The notes: generated by a model not told the origin, from the letters alone. A stretch of 64,000 nucleotides of DNA from Mesorhizobium sp. B2-3-12 (GCF_006442205.1 NZ_VFVR01000001.1:496001-560000); one strand, 5' to 3'. Shown: positions 20,023 through 28,541, counted from the stretch's first letter. Numbers and translations: made by a program.

Positions 20023-21408
20023 CTAGCGACCATCCGGCGTGCGCAGGCCGATCCACTTGTCCTTGACGGCGTTGTAGTGCTCTTCGGGCCTGTACTTCGT
20101 CACCGCCAAGCCTAGCCGGTCGACCGACAGGCGGCCGACCGCAGAGAGGATGGCATAGCTCGCCACGACCACATCGTGTTCGGAATTGGCCTGGTTGATC
20201 TTGGCGGTGATCACGGTGGCCTGCGCATTGAGCACGTCGAGCGTGGTGCGCTGGCCGACATTGCGCTCCTCGATGACGCCGTTCAGCGCCAATTGCGCCG
20301 CGTCGATCACCTGCCTGTTGGCGGATACGCTTTGCTGCGCGGCGGTGTATTGCGACCATGCCGTGGCGACGGCCTGGCGAACCTGGTCGCGGCTGACGTC
20401 GACCTGGATACGCGCCTGGCCGAGCGACTCCTTGTTCTGCCGCACGATCGCCGAGGTCCGGCCGCCGGAATAGATCGGGATGGTCAGCGTCGCACCGATA
20501 TTGGCCGAGGTCGAATTGCCGTTGGAACCCGTCACGTCGGGGATGGAGTTGCGGTAGTTTTCCGAAACGCCGGCCGAAGCCGACAATTGCGGCAACAGCG
20601 CGCCCTCCGACGATTTCACCGAAAACGCCGCGGCGTCGACCAGATGCTGGGTGGCAAGGATGGCCGGGTGTTCGGCCGAGCCGATGGCGATCGCGGCGCC
20701 GAGGCTCGACGGCAGCAGCCGGCCCAAGGGCGAAGCGGCCTTGAGCTTGCCTGGCTCGTCACCGACGACCTGATGATAGGTTGCGGCACTTGCCAGCGCC
20801 TGCGCGCGGGCAGCGCTCAGCGACGCCACCGCGGAAGCGCGCGACGCATCGGCCTGCGCGACGTCGGTGCGCGTGCCTTCGCCGACCTCGAAGCGCGAGC
20901 GCGCCGCGCGCGCCTGCTCGGTCAGGAACTGCAGGTTCTGCTCGGTCAGCACCGCGATCTGCCGGTCGCGAATCACGTCCATATAGGCCGTGGCCGCATT
21001 GAACAGCGTGTTCTCCTCGGTGTTGCGCAGGCTTTCCACCGACGCCTTGACCTGGGATTCGGCGGCCGCGACGTTGTTTCTCGTCTGGAAGCCGTCGAAC
21101 AGCGACTGGTTGATCTGGATGCCGTAGCTGCCGCTTGTCAGCTTCGAATTGCCGCCGCCATTTGCCTGGCGCGTGTTCGTGTAGTCGATATTGGCGGAAC
21201 CCGTAACCGTCGGCCGCCAGCCCGATTTGGCGATGGCCACGCTCTCGTCGGTGACACGCACACCGGCACGCGATGCATTCAGCGTGGAATTGTACTGGTA
21301 GGCTTTTGCAAGAGCACCGGTGATGGTCTCGGCCGAAGCGCCGAGCGGGGATAGCGCGGTCGCCGAAACGAGGACGGCGGTGAAAAGTGACTTGCGTACT
21401 GACGGCAC
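20023..21408 (-). CDS. tolC: TolC-family outer-membrane efflux protein
   Basis: The 461-residue protein begins with a signal peptide (LFTAVLVSATALSPLGASA) followed by ETITGALAKAYQYNSTLNASRAGVRVTDE, the standard TolC opening. Two outer-membrane efflux repeats follow, with SGSYGIQINQSLFDGFQTRN and GATLTIPIYSGGRTSAIVRQNKESLGQA as the paired half signatures. TolC forms the trimeric exit duct for type I secretion and RND or MFS pumps. pcm lies upstream on the same strand, a conserved rhizobial pairing. Confidence 0.92.
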   Translation of the reverse strand: MPSVRKSLFTAVLVSATALSPLGASAETITGALAKAYQYNSTLNASRAGVRVTDESVAIAKSGWRPTVTGSANIDYTNTRQANGGGNSKLTSGSYGIQINQSLFDGFQTRNNVAAAESQVKASVESLRNTEENTLFNAATAYMDVIRDRQIAVLTEQNLQFLTEQARAARSRFEVGEGTRTDVAQADASRASAVASLSAARAQALASAATYHQVVGDEPGKLKAASPLGRLLPSSLGAAIAIGSAEHPAILATQHLVDAAAFSVKSSEGALLPQLSASAGVSENYRNSIPDVTGSNGNSTSANIGATLTIPIYSGGRTSAIVRQNKESLGQARIQVDVSRDQVRQAVATAWSQYTAAQQSVSANRQVIDAAQLALNGVIEERNVGQRTTLDVLNAQATVITAKINQANSEHDVVVASYAILSAVGRLSVDRLGLAVTKYRPEEHYNAVKDKWIGLRTPDGR

Positions 21409-21589
21409 GGTTTAACCCTCATTCGTTTTCCATGGGAACCGCGCCGCGCCAGCTTCTCCCTTTGAGCAGCCCGAACGGCGTGTTTCATGTTCCCTGTCGC
21501 GCAGCCCAAAGTGCCCCCAGTCTGGGATTAGCGACGATAGTTCAAATCCAAGCGACCATGACAAAGCCTTTGCTGCAAGGCCAAATCAT

Positions 21590-22258
21590 TCAGAATTCAA
21601 AAGCATGCTCACGTTCGAATCCGGGTAGTGGCTTAATTGCCGCATTAAATGCCCTTCTCCCGGTTACAACCCCCCCAGCCTTGAAAAAAAGTCGCGCCAC
21701 GCCCGAATTTCCCTGGCCTTCGACCGCGACCAGGCGGCCGCCTTCGGCGAGTTGGTCAAGCAGCGGAGCCGGCACTTTGCCGACACTGCCGCCGACGAAG
21801 ATGACATCGTAAGGCGCCTTGGCCGCATGGCCTTGCGCCAGCGCGCCCTGGACCACGGTCACATTGCCGCAGCCAAGGCCGGAAAGGGTCGACGCGGCGG
21901 TTTGCGCCAAGGCCGAATCGCTTTCGAGCGCCACGACAGACCGCGCCAGGCGCGATAAGATCGCCGAGGCATAGCCGGTCCCGCAACCGACATCGAGCGC
22001 CGAATCGGTCGGGTTGATCTCGGCCAGTTGCATCAGCTTGGCCAGCGGCGAGGCTTCCATCAGGTAGCGCGCGCCATCCGGGCCGTCGGCGATGCGGATG
22101 TCCTCGTCGATATAGGCGAGATCGCGCTGGCGCTCGCCGACGAAAACCTCGCGCGGCACGACAAGCATGGCTTCCAGCAGCGGCGCGCTGGTCACGTCGG
22201 TGGTGCGAACCTGACCGTCGACCATCTTGACGCGAAGTTCGGAAAATTCAGCGCTCAT
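21590..22258 (-). CDS. pcm: Protein-L-isoaspartate O-methyltransferase
   Basis: The 222-residue SAM-dependent methyltransferase carries LREAM-like LLEAMLVVPREVFVGERQRDLAYIDEDI, then the SAM-binding motif ALDVGCGTGYASAILSRLA and APYDVIFVGGSVGKVPAPLLDQLAEGGRLV. It repairs damaged aspartyl residues in the cytoplasm. It resembles the shorter alphaproteobacterial form often placed ahead of tolC. ATG at 22258 follows GAGGGTTGGAAC. About 180 bp separate it from tolC. Confidence 0.87.
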   Translation of the reverse strand: MSAEFSELRVKMVDGQVRTTDVTSAPLLEAMLVVPREVFVGERQRDLAYIDEDIRIADGPDGARYLMEASPLAKLMQLAEINPTDSALDVGCGTGYASAILSRLARSVVALESDSALAQTAASTLSGLGCGNVTVVQGALAQGHAAKAPYDVIFVGGSVGKVPAPLLDQLAEGGRLVAVEGQGNSGVARLFFKAGGVVTGRRAFNAAIKPLPGFEREHAFEF

Positions 22259-22346
22259 GTTCCAACCCTCGCTTTCCGCGGCACGATCGCGGTCCATTGG
22301 ATAGGAACTTCAGGCTCCGGCGCTGGCGCGCGGGAGCCTGGGGCAT

Positions 22347-22420
22347 TGGAGGCCTCGCCCGGAATCGAACCGGGGTGCAAGGATTTGCAGTCCTCTGCGT
22401 AACCACTCCGCCACGAGGCC
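22347..22420 (-). tRNA. tRNA-Cys (GCA)
   Basis: The minus strand folds as a cloverleaf: acceptor GGCCTCG pairs with CGAGGCC, the anticodon loop is CTGCAAA (GCA), and the T loop is GGTTCGAATCC. The discriminator is T, as expected for Cys, and CCA is encoded (74 nt). Confidence 0.97.
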
Positions 22421-22631
22421 TCGTTGCTCCCGGCGTTCCACCCGGTTCCAATAGGTTGCGGCGAAAATGGCGTCAAGCGGCCACCACGCATTCCGCGCGG
22501 TTTCCTCGGCATGAATCTGACCCTCCGCATAGAAGCGTCGCGCACTACGGCGACGACGAACATTAGCAGATCATTATGTGTAATGGGAAATCACGAGAGA
22601 CGCCACGCGCTTGCAGGCGTTGCCTGCCCGC

Positions 22632-22892
22632 TCAATCAGGCCGGCGCCGCCGCTCCCACCAGACGACAAAACGGCGGCGGTGGCGCCGCACCATGGCAAA
22701 TTCATAGGAGAGTACCAGCAATCCGAGCGGCACCATCCAAAAACCGAGAATCGGCAGGAAGCCGAGAATGCCGCCAATGGTCAAAAGCACGCCGATGGCG
22801 ATTCTCAGCCCGCGCGACCGCGGCATGGTGAATTGCCGCCCGAAAACCGAGATCTTTCGTGCTGGTGCCCGGTTTTCGTCCGCTGCGGTCAT
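22632..22892 (-). CDS. Small two-helix membrane protein
   Basis: About 86 residues with two hydrophobic helices joined by a short turn (GLRIAIGVLLTIGGILGFLP and LGFWMVPLGLLVLSYEFAM), then a strongly basic tail (VRRHRRRFVVWWERRRRPD). The LPxLGFWMVPLGL pattern resembles putative PGPGW-type transmembrane proteins; function is unknown. The start is uncertain: ATGs at 22892, 22931 and 22970 are all in frame and none has a clear ribosome-binding site. Confidence 0.65.
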   Translation of the reverse strand: MTAADENRAPARKISVFGRQFTMPRSRGLRIAIGVLLTIGGILGFLPILGFWMVPLGLLVLSYEFAMVRRHRRRFVVWWERRRRPD

Positions 22893-23114
22893 CGTGAATG
22901 GCTGGCCTGTCCTGGGGCTCGACAATGTCATTTTACGAAAGCCGCGACCGCCCTTTCGGTTCCGCGCCATCGTCAAGACGGCTAATATGAGGGCGGGCAA
23001 GGCCTATTGCGAGAAACCGCTGCGCGAAAAAGTCTAGGAAAAATGCGAAATGCTTCTTTGCAAAGCCGAAACGGGTTTGCTATAGGCTGCGCCACTTGCT
23101 CAAAGAGCCTCCGT

Positions 23115-23189
23115 TCCCCGGTAGCTCAGTGGTAGAGCAACCGGCTGTTAACCGGTTGGTCGCTGGTTCGAATCCGGCCCGGGGAGCCA
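23115..23189 (+). tRNA. tRNA-Asn (GTT)
   Basis: Acceptor TCCCCGG pairs with CCGGGGA; the anticodon loop CTGTTAA gives GTT; the T loop is GGTTCGAATCC; discriminator G and CCA are encoded (75 nt). Confidence 0.97.
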
Positions 23190-23285
23190 CCTTCCATACG
23201 AAGCCCTCATTTCTCACGTTTTCAGGCCTTTCCTGGCGGTCCACACGATGCGATCAGCCAACTGCCCCGGCCGTTACCGCGAAGC

Positions 23286-23354
23286 TCAGGCGGGAGAGGA
23301 CCCGTTTTCCACGACGAGCATGGTGCATGCATCGCATTGCCCGTGGTCGCAGCT
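23286..23354 (-). pseudogene. Remnant of a molybdo-flavoenzyme [2Fe-2S] subunit
   Basis: The minus strand encodes CDHGQCDACTMLVVENG before a stop at 23286. The segment CDHGQCxACTxLV is the plant-type [2Fe-2S] signature of xanthine-dehydrogenase/YagT-like small subunits. The residues around it do not match the family, so only about 20 codons survive. The rest of the 312-bp gap between tRNA-Asn and the DUF427 gene (23190-23502) shows nothing else that I can support. Confidence 0.55.
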
Positions 23355-23502
23355 TTCTTCGCCCCGGTCGATCCAGTTTGGTCGTGCAAGGCGGCAGGAT
23401 TTCCGGAGGGACCGGAACCTCAATCCACTGCTGCGCATTTCGACTTCATCCGTGGAAGACAATGTCATCCGACCATCAAGTCGCTGGCCAAGGAGAATTC
23501 AG

Positions 23503-23913
23503 ATGCAAGGTTCAGAAGCGATTTCCAGGCGCCCTATCGGCGGCATGAGCATAGAACCATTCCTCGGCACGGTGACGGTCCGGTTTTCCGACGCCATAGT
23601 CGCCGCCACCGACCGAGCGAAAGTTCTTCGGGAGGAAGGTCATGAGCCGGTATTCTATATCCCCTTCGAGGATATCTATTTCGACCTTTTCGAAAAGACC
23701 AACACCACCAGCGAGTGCGCGCTGAAGGGCACCGCGAGCTATTGGCGTGTTCATGCTGTCGGCGGCTCGGCCGACGACTTCATGTGGGCGTATGAGACGC
23801 CGGATACCGCGGCCCTGGCCATCGCGCGTCATGGCGCCTTTGATCCGAAAAGGGCCCGTATTGACGTCGACCCCAAGGAGGACAAGCGGCATACTCCACA
23901 TGTGATGGAGTAG
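23503..23913 (+). CDS. DUF427 domain protein
   Basis: The 136-residue product carries one DUF427 domain: VRFSDAIVAATDRAKVLREEGHEPVFYIPFEDIYFDLFEKTNTTSECALKG, then TASYWRV and a final HGAFDPKRARIDV strand. The domain is a compact beta fold of uncertain function. ATG at 23503 follows AAGGAGAATTCAG, a strong ribosome-binding site, so the longer upstream reading frame is not used. Confidence 0.85.
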   Translation: MQGSEAISRRPIGGMSIEPFLGTVTVRFSDAIVAATDRAKVLREEGHEPVFYIPFEDIYFDLFEKTNTTSECALKGTASYWRVHAVGGSADDFMWAYETPDTAALAIARHGAFDPKRARIDVDPKEDKRHTPHVME

Positions 23914-24035
23914 GACGACGTCTCCACCATCCGAATGCCCGACCTCATCGGCGATATTGTCTCGCCGATGAGGTCCAATCGAAGCCGTTCTTGATAGAAA
24001 AGCGGATGCCGTCAGTGCCGCTGCCGTTGTCGCGG

Positions 24036-24335
24036 TTAGACGGCCACCCCGCCGCGGCCTGATTTGGTGCCGTCCATCCAGGGCAGCGGTGCAAGCGGCT
24101 CGTGCAGAATCCTGACGGATCTCGCAAATCCAGCGACGGCATCGCGCGCGACCGAGAGTGGAATCTGGCCGTCGTAAGCACGCTGGCAGGCCCGGAAGGC
24201 CGTTTCGAAGATTGGCCCCCGCCGCTCCCGGGGCCACTCGTCCAGGAAGTCGAATGCATCCTCGAGGCTGCCTAACTCTTGAATGAACTGGCCATTCTTG
24301 ACCAACACCGGTCCATCGAATGTCCTGTCGCCCAT
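24036..24335 (-). CDS. DUF982 domain protein
   Basis: This 99-residue protein starts MGDRTFDGPVLVKNGQFIQELGSLEDAFDFLDEWP and continues RGPIFETAFRACQRAYDGQIPLSVARDAVAGFARS. This is the DUF982 fold, a small helical family greatly expanded in rhizobia, with no assigned function. GGAGG five bases before the ATG at 24335 decides the start. It is 46 bp downstream of the next gene in the Hsp20 operon, so it is likely heat-induced. Confidence 0.8.
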   Translation of the reverse strand: MGDRTFDGPVLVKNGQFIQELGSLEDAFDFLDEWPRERRGPIFETAFRACQRAYDGQIPLSVARDAVAGFARSVRILHEPLAPLPWMDGTKSGRGGVAV

Positions 24336-24381
24336 ATGGTCCTCCATTCGGTTGAACGATTTGATTTGCTGGTTCGGCTTT

Positions 24382-24834
24382 TCACGCGACGGCATGCTCA
24401 GGCTCCGCGAACATGCCGCCATCGCCACGTCTGGGCGGGACGCCGGCAAATGCCGGAACCGGCGGTGGATCATCATCATCGTCATCTCGCCAGGGGTATC
24501 GCAGCCAGTGGCGCCTGGTTTCGTTGCGACGCCGGCCTGAAGACGGACGGCGGTCAAACGATGCCCCGACCGGCGGCTTGCGCCCAATCTCGTCCAGGGC
24601 GTGGAGCGCACGAAGAATCTCGCTGACTTGCGCAACGGCACCGCTGTCCAATTGACGTAGGGTGGGATTGTCAGGAACCGCATGGGCGTCTGAAGCCCAG
24701 AAGGCGAGCAGAGCCCGCTTTTCGCCGATCGCCATGTCCTCGTTCAGGACGTCCTCGGGCCTACGAATCGCAGCGAATTCCGCAGCGTGATCTGTCGGTT
24801 TGGACTCGTGAAAACTGTATGCTTGGGATCTCAT
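24382..24834 (-). CDS. Conserved rhizobial hypothetical protein in Hsp20 operon
   Basis: The 150-residue protein has a helical core PEDVLNEDMAIGEKRALLAFWASDAHAVPDNPTLRQL followed by VSEILRALHALDEIG, a pattern that I recall from rhizobial small proteins near heat-shock genes but cannot assign to a function. The C-terminal third is disordered: an Arg-rich segment, a run of six aspartates, then PPPVP. Start MRSQAYSF at 24834 has GGAGA six bases upstream. Only 66 bp separate it from hsp20. Confidence 0.7.
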   Translation of the reverse strand: MRSQAYSFHESKPTDHAAEFAAIRRPEDVLNEDMAIGEKRALLAFWASDAHAVPDNPTLRQLDSGAVAQVSEILRALHALDEIGRKPPVGASFDRRPSSGRRRNETRRHWLRYPWRDDDDDDPPPVPAFAGVPPRRGDGGMFAEPEHAVA

Positions 24835-24900
24835 CTCCATTCTCCGCGATCTGTGCCTCCCGGCCAAGCCGGGAGGCGGACCACAGACTGAGGTTCACTG

Positions 24901-25383
24901 TCAGGCTGCCTTGCGCTGCGGCTCTGCATCCATGGACTGCTTGTTGCCGCCATCCTGAAGCGGAACCGCTCTGGCTTCGGAACCGATCGCGATGCGCCGA
25001 GGCTTGAGTTCCTCGGGCACTTCGCGGACCAGCTCCACCGTCAGCAGGCCATTATGGATATTGGCCGCCTTGACCTTGACGTGGTCCGCGAGTTTGAACG
25101 CCTGTTTGAAGTTGCCTATCGCCAGGCCACGGTGGAGGATTTCCCGATTTTGCTGATCGGGCTTCCTCTGCCCGATTACCAACAATTCAGGGCCGTTCTG
25201 CACAAGCTCCACTTCATCAGGCCCGAAACCGGCGACGGCCATCGTGATGCGATAGTCGTTGTCGCCATTCTTCTCGATGTTGTAGGGCGGCCAGTCGGAG
25301 CGCACGCTGTTTTCGAGCATGTCGAACAGCCGGTCGAAGCCGACCGTGGTGCGGTAAAGAGGGGAATAATCAAAGCTTCTCAT
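24901..25383 (-). CDS. Small heat-shock protein Hsp20 (IbpA type)
   Basis: The 160-residue chaperone has the class A rhizobial sHSP opening MRSFDYSPLYRTTVGFDRLFDML, an alpha-crystallin domain (YRITMAVAGFGPDEVELVQNGPELLVIGQR to HNGLLTVELVREVPEELKPRRIAI) and the AFKLADHVKVKAANIHNGLL strand pattern. It holds unfolded proteins for refolding. The SD GGAGG eight bases before ATG 25383 is placed in a ROSE-type hairpin, and an RpoH-like promoter lies upstream. Two small genes follow closely. Confidence 0.93.
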   Translation of the reverse strand: MRSFDYSPLYRTTVGFDRLFDMLENSVRSDWPPYNIEKNGDNDYRITMAVAGFGPDEVELVQNGPELLVIGQRKPDQQNREILHRGLAIGNFKQAFKLADHVKVKAANIHNGLLTVELVREVPEELKPRRIAIGSEARAVPLQDGGNKQSMDAEPQRKAA

Positions 25384-25466
25384 AGCCATATCCTCCGTAA
25401 AGCAACATGGTTTGGGGTCGCCGCGGCGTCGCCGCGACGCGGTCTGTCGAGCCGAAGCCTCGACGG
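25384..25466 (-). promoter_or_regulatory. ROSE-type RNA thermometer in the hsp20 leader
   Basis: Next to the start codon, CAUGUUGCUUUACGGAGGAUAUG (25387-25409, minus strand; 23 nt shown here as U-form parts CAUGUUGCU and GGAGGAUAUG) folds so that UUGCU pairs with the SD, leaving one bulged G opposite the GG pair, which is the hallmark of ROSE elements. Two further GC-rich hairpins (GTCGAG/CTCGAC and GCGTC/GACGC) lie upstream. Melting on heating would free the SD. Confidence 0.8.
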
Positions 25467-25472
25467 AAAACG

Positions 25473-25501
25473 ATCTGGGAATCACGGTTTTTCTGTTCAA
25501 G
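25473..25501 (-). promoter_or_regulatory. RpoH (sigma-32)-type promoter of hsp20 operon
   Basis: On the minus strand CTTGAA (25496-25501) and CCCAGAT (25473-25479) are spaced 16 bp apart, close to the alphaproteobacterial heat-shock consensus CTTGAA-N17-CCCATAT. A start near 25466 would give a leader of about 83 nt. Confidence 0.75.
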
Positions 25502-25635
25502 AGGTCGCTCGAAAAATTTTTAGGAGCCGCGTCACGGCCATTCGTGATCGGGCATGTATCAGGCCTTCGCGGCGACAGCCTTCCCTTGCACGTTCCCGCC
25601 GCGGCGCGATAGATGCTGCGTTAAGGGAGGACATC

Positions 25636-26067
25636 ATGCGGAAAATCCTGGCATCGGCGTTGCTGGCTGCGGCCGCGCTTTATGCAAATTGTGCCCTGGC
25701 GTTCGACAGCAGCGGAACCCCGGTCGTCGTGACACCGCTCGCATCACGCACCACCACGGCATCCGGCCAGCCGATCACGCTGCCGCAAAAGAACGTGCAG
25801 GTGCTGGTCTCGACCTACGACATCGCGCCCGGCGCGACCTTGCCGGTCCATCGCCACCCCTTCCCGCGCTACGCCTATGTCGAGGCCGGAACGCTGAAGG
25901 TCACCAATGTCGAGACCGGCAACGCCAACACCTACAAGACAGGCGATTTCATCATCGAGATGATCGGCCAGTGGCACCAGGCCACCAACATTGGTGACGG
26001 GCCGGTCAAGCTCCTGGTGATCGATCAGGTCGAGGAAGGCGCCAAGAACACGGAATTGCGCCAGTAG
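25636..26067 (+). CDS. Periplasmic cupin-domain protein
   Basis: The 143-residue product has a signal peptide (ILASALLAAAALYANCALA) and then one cupin barrel with LVSTYDIAPGATLPVHRHPFPRYAYVEAGTLKV, where two His and a Tyr/Glu region would bind a metal, and the second motif GDFIIEMIGQWHQATNIG. Exported single-domain cupins may bind or isomerise small molecules; the ligand is unknown. ATG 25636 follows GGGAGGACATC. It is divergent from hsp20. Confidence 0.82.
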   Translation: MRKILASALLAAAALYANCALAFDSSGTPVVVTPLASRTTTASGQPITLPQKNVQVLVSTYDIAPGATLPVHRHPFPRYAYVEAGTLKVTNVETGNANTYKTGDFIIEMIGQWHQATNIGDGPVKLLVIDQVEEGAKNTELRQ

Positions 26068-26243
26068 CCGCCAAGACTATATCCCGAAGGCAAGAACGTC
26101 AGCCGCCTTCCCGCGTTGTCCCACGTGCAGGACGGGCAAGCAGGGAAATCTCGCCTGGTCCAAATGGCGGCGTGGGGTTCACGCTTTCGCGTCAGCCGTC
26201 CCGGTGCTAGGGCTCTCCACGGCATCATGAACTGGATCGACCC

Positions 26244-27002
26244 TTGACCACGCAAACCCGCCCGCCGCTGATCGAAATCTGTGTCGAAGGCATCGACGGC
26301 CTGCTCGCCGCGCAAGCCGCCGGCGCCGACCGGGTCGAACTCTGCGCCAGCCTCGTCGAGGGCGGCATCACGCCCAGCCTCGGCACGGTGCGCGCCGCGC
26401 TCGATCAGGCAACCGTGCCGTTCCACGTCATGGTGCGGCCGCGTGGCGGCGATTTTCTCTACAGCGAGGGTGAATATCGCTCGATGCTTGCCGACGTTGC
26501 CGCGCTCAGCGAGCTAGGCGTGCCCGGCGTGGTGTTCGGCTGCCTGAATGCCGATGGCACCATCGACGAGCAGCGCATGGTCGAACTGACCGAGGCTGCC
26601 GGCTCCCTGAACGTCACTTGCCACCGCGCCTTCGACATGACGAGCGATCCCGCCGAGGCGCTGGAAGCGCTGATCCGCTGCAAGGTCGGCCGTGTGCTGA
26701 CCAGCGGCCAGCGCGACACCGCGATCGAAGGCTTGCCGTTGCTGGCGGACCTGGTGCGCCAGGCCGGCGGACGCATCATCATCCTTGGCTGCGGCGGCCT
26801 CGATCTCGGCAACATCGCCGAGGTGCGCGCCAAGACAGGCCTCGTCGAAATGCATTTCGCCGCCCTCAAGGACGTGCCGAGCGCCATGCGCTACCGCAAT
26901 CCGAAGGTCGGCATGGGCGGCTCCGATCTCGACCGTGAATATCGCAACACGCTGACCGATACGCCGCTGGTGGCGGCGACGATCACGGCGGCCAAGGCAT
27001 GA
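26244..27002 (+). CDS. cutC: CutC family protein
   Basis: The 252-residue TIM-barrel protein opens LIEICVEGIDGLLAAQAAGADRVELCASLVEGGITPS and contains HVMVRPRGGDFLYSE and the CHRAFDMTSD motif, all CutC signatures. CutC was linked to copper handling in E. coli, though that role is disputed and some members are now viewed as hydrolases or copper-binding proteins. The start appears to be TTG at 26244 with a weak GGATCGA upstream; no ATG in frame lies near. The stop overlaps the next start (ATGA). Confidence 0.88.
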   Translation: MTTQTRPPLIEICVEGIDGLLAAQAAGADRVELCASLVEGGITPSLGTVRAALDQATVPFHVMVRPRGGDFLYSEGEYRSMLADVAALSELGVPGVVFGCLNADGTIDEQRMVELTEAAGSLNVTCHRAFDMTSDPAEALEALIRCKVGRVLTSGQRDTAIEGLPLLADLVRQAGGRIIILGCGGLDLGNIAEVRAKTGLVEMHFAALKDVPSAMRYRNPKVGMGGSDLDREYRNTLTDTPLVAATITAAKA

Positions 27003-27487
27003 CCTCTCCCATAGACCACATAGCGCAGGACGATGGAGCCGCCATTCTGGCGCTCAACAACGAGCACGCCGCCGAATTGTCGTGGCTCGAAGCCGAACGG
27101 CTGTCCTTCCTGCTCGGCGAGGCATTTTATGCGCGCCGCATCGGCGATCTCGAGGCCTTCATCATGACCTTCGACCAGGATGCGAACTACGACAGCCCGA
27201 ATTTCGTCTGGTTCCGCGAGCGTTACGAACGCTTCGTCTATGTCGACCGCGTCGTCGTCGCGGCGCATGCAAGGGGCCGCGGCCATGCGCGCCGGCTCTA
27301 TCAGGACTTGTTCGACCATGCGCAGAGCGCCGGCCACACGCTGGTCACCTGCGAGGTCAACACCGATCCGCCCAACCCGGCCTCGGACGCCTTCCACGCC
27401 GTCCTCAGCTTCGCCGAAGTCGGCGACGCGGTGATCCATGGCGGCAAGAAGGCGGTGCGTTATTATGTCAGGCAGATCGCCACCTGA
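26999..27487 (+). CDS. GNAT-family N-acetyltransferase
   Basis: The 162-residue protein shows the GNAT fold with VYVDRVVVAAHARGRGHARRLYQDLFDHA, where the R/Q-x-x-G-x-A type acetyl-CoA loop (ARGRGHARRL) is clear. It starts MTSPIDHIAQDDGAAILALNNEHAAELSWLE, seen in a broad alphaproteobacterial subgroup. Substrate unknown. Its ATG overlaps the cutC stop by four bases, so the two are translationally coupled. Confidence 0.85.
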   Translation: MTSPIDHIAQDDGAAILALNNEHAAELSWLEAERLSFLLGEAFYARRIGDLEAFIMTFDQDANYDSPNFVWFRERYERFVYVDRVVVAAHARGRGHARRLYQDLFDHAQSAGHTLVTCEVNTDPPNPASDAFHAVLSFAEVGDAVIHGGKKAVRYYVRQIAT

Positions 27488-27518
27488 TCCGGTGGCGACC
27501 GCCATCGGCGGCGCTCAT

Positions 27519-28541
27519 TCACCAATTGCGGTTGAGCCATTCGCGCGCTGGCCGCTCGATGAGGTAGTAGCTGCAGAGCGCGCAGGCAAAGACGCCGGCC
27601 AGCATCGGCCATGGGTTGCTGCCCTGCTCGTAGACGAATTTGTAGAAGGGCTGCTGCCACAGATAGAGCGAATACGACCACAGGCCCAGCGTCGTCATCG
27701 GCAGGGATGATAGCCATCCGGAAAACAGCCGCGTGCTGAAATCCAGCGCGTTGACGGCGAGCGCCAGCAACGGCACCGCGAGCAGGTAGTGGATCGGTGT
27801 GGGGACCTGGTCCATGAACAGGAGGACCGCGCCGGCGGCCGCTGCCAAGGCGACATAGGGTCCCTTCAACAAGGACGGCAGCTTGCCATCGGCCTTGAGC
27901 AAGCAGATCGCCGCCGACAGCAGGATCGAGGCGATGTGCACATCGGTGCGCCAGTACGTGGTTTCATAGTCCATGTGCAGGAACCAGTAGGAAACCGCGC
28001 CATTGGCCATGGCCAGCGCAGCCAGGACCAGCAGCAGCGGTACGACACGGTCGCGGCTCGCAACGACCGCGCTGATCGCCGCCAGGATGATGTAGGCATG
28101 CTCTTCGATGCAGAGCGACCAGATGTGGTCGAGCGCGCCGGCCCGGTTCAGGAGAATTCCGGCATAATTGTAGGTGAATGTCAGCGCGGTCAGGGCCGCC
28201 TTCCATTTGAAGGCGATGAACGTGCCGGAGAGCGCGACCATGGCGGCGACGACGAAGACCAGCAGCGCCGGATAGATGCGCGAGAAGCGGCGCTTGAAGA
28301 ATTTCTTCAGCGGATAGCGTTCGATGAACAGGATCTCGGCCATCAGCCGGCCGCTGAGAACGAAGAAGAATTCGACGCCCAGCACACCCAGATTGATGCC
28401 GGGAACGGGGAAAAAATGCCCGATCAGCACGAGCGCGATCGACAGACCGCGCCAGCCATCGAGATAGGCCAGCCGTGTCTTGGCCGATCGGTCGGCGGTC
28501 GCTCGGGACGGAACCATATCTGTCGCGGAAATTTCGGACAT
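27519..28541 (-). CDS. Acyltransferase 3 (OafA/YrhL) membrane protein
   Basis: The 340-residue multispanning protein (about ten helices) starts MSEISATDMVPSRATADR. It has the acyltransferase 3 motifs: LAYLDGWRGLSIALVLIGHFF with the catalytic His, EFFFVLSGRLMAEILF, FFKRRFSRIYPALL and HIWSLCIEEHAYI. Such enzymes O-acetylate cell-surface polysaccharide, lipopolysaccharide or Nod factor. Nothing next to it identifies the substrate. ATG 28541 follows GAAGGGATCGGC. Confidence 0.88.
   Translation of the reverse strand: MSEISATDMVPSRATADRSAKTRLAYLDGWRGLSIALVLIGHFFPVPGINLGVLGVEFFFVLSGRLMAEILFIERYPLKKFFKRRFSRIYPALLVFVVAAMVALSGTFIAFKWKAALTALTFTYNYAGILLNRAGALDHIWSLCIEEHAYIILAAISAVVASRDRVVPLLLVLAALAMANGAVSYWFLHMDYETTYWRTDVHIASILLSAAICLLKADGKLPSLLKGPYVALAAAAGAVLLFMDQVPTPIHYLLAVPLLALAVNALDFSTRLFSGWLSSLPMTTLGLWSYSLYLWQQPFYKFVYEQGSNPWPMLAGVFACALCSYYLIERPAREWLNRNW

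Noticed and set aside
22259-22631. tRNA-Cys as an integration site
   Set aside because: No repeat of the tRNA 3' end, integrase or foreign-looking DNA nearby.
23190-23502. Upstream extension of the DUF427 reading frame to 23248
   Set aside because: The strong SD at 23490 and family length set the start at 23503; the extension has no DUF427 character.
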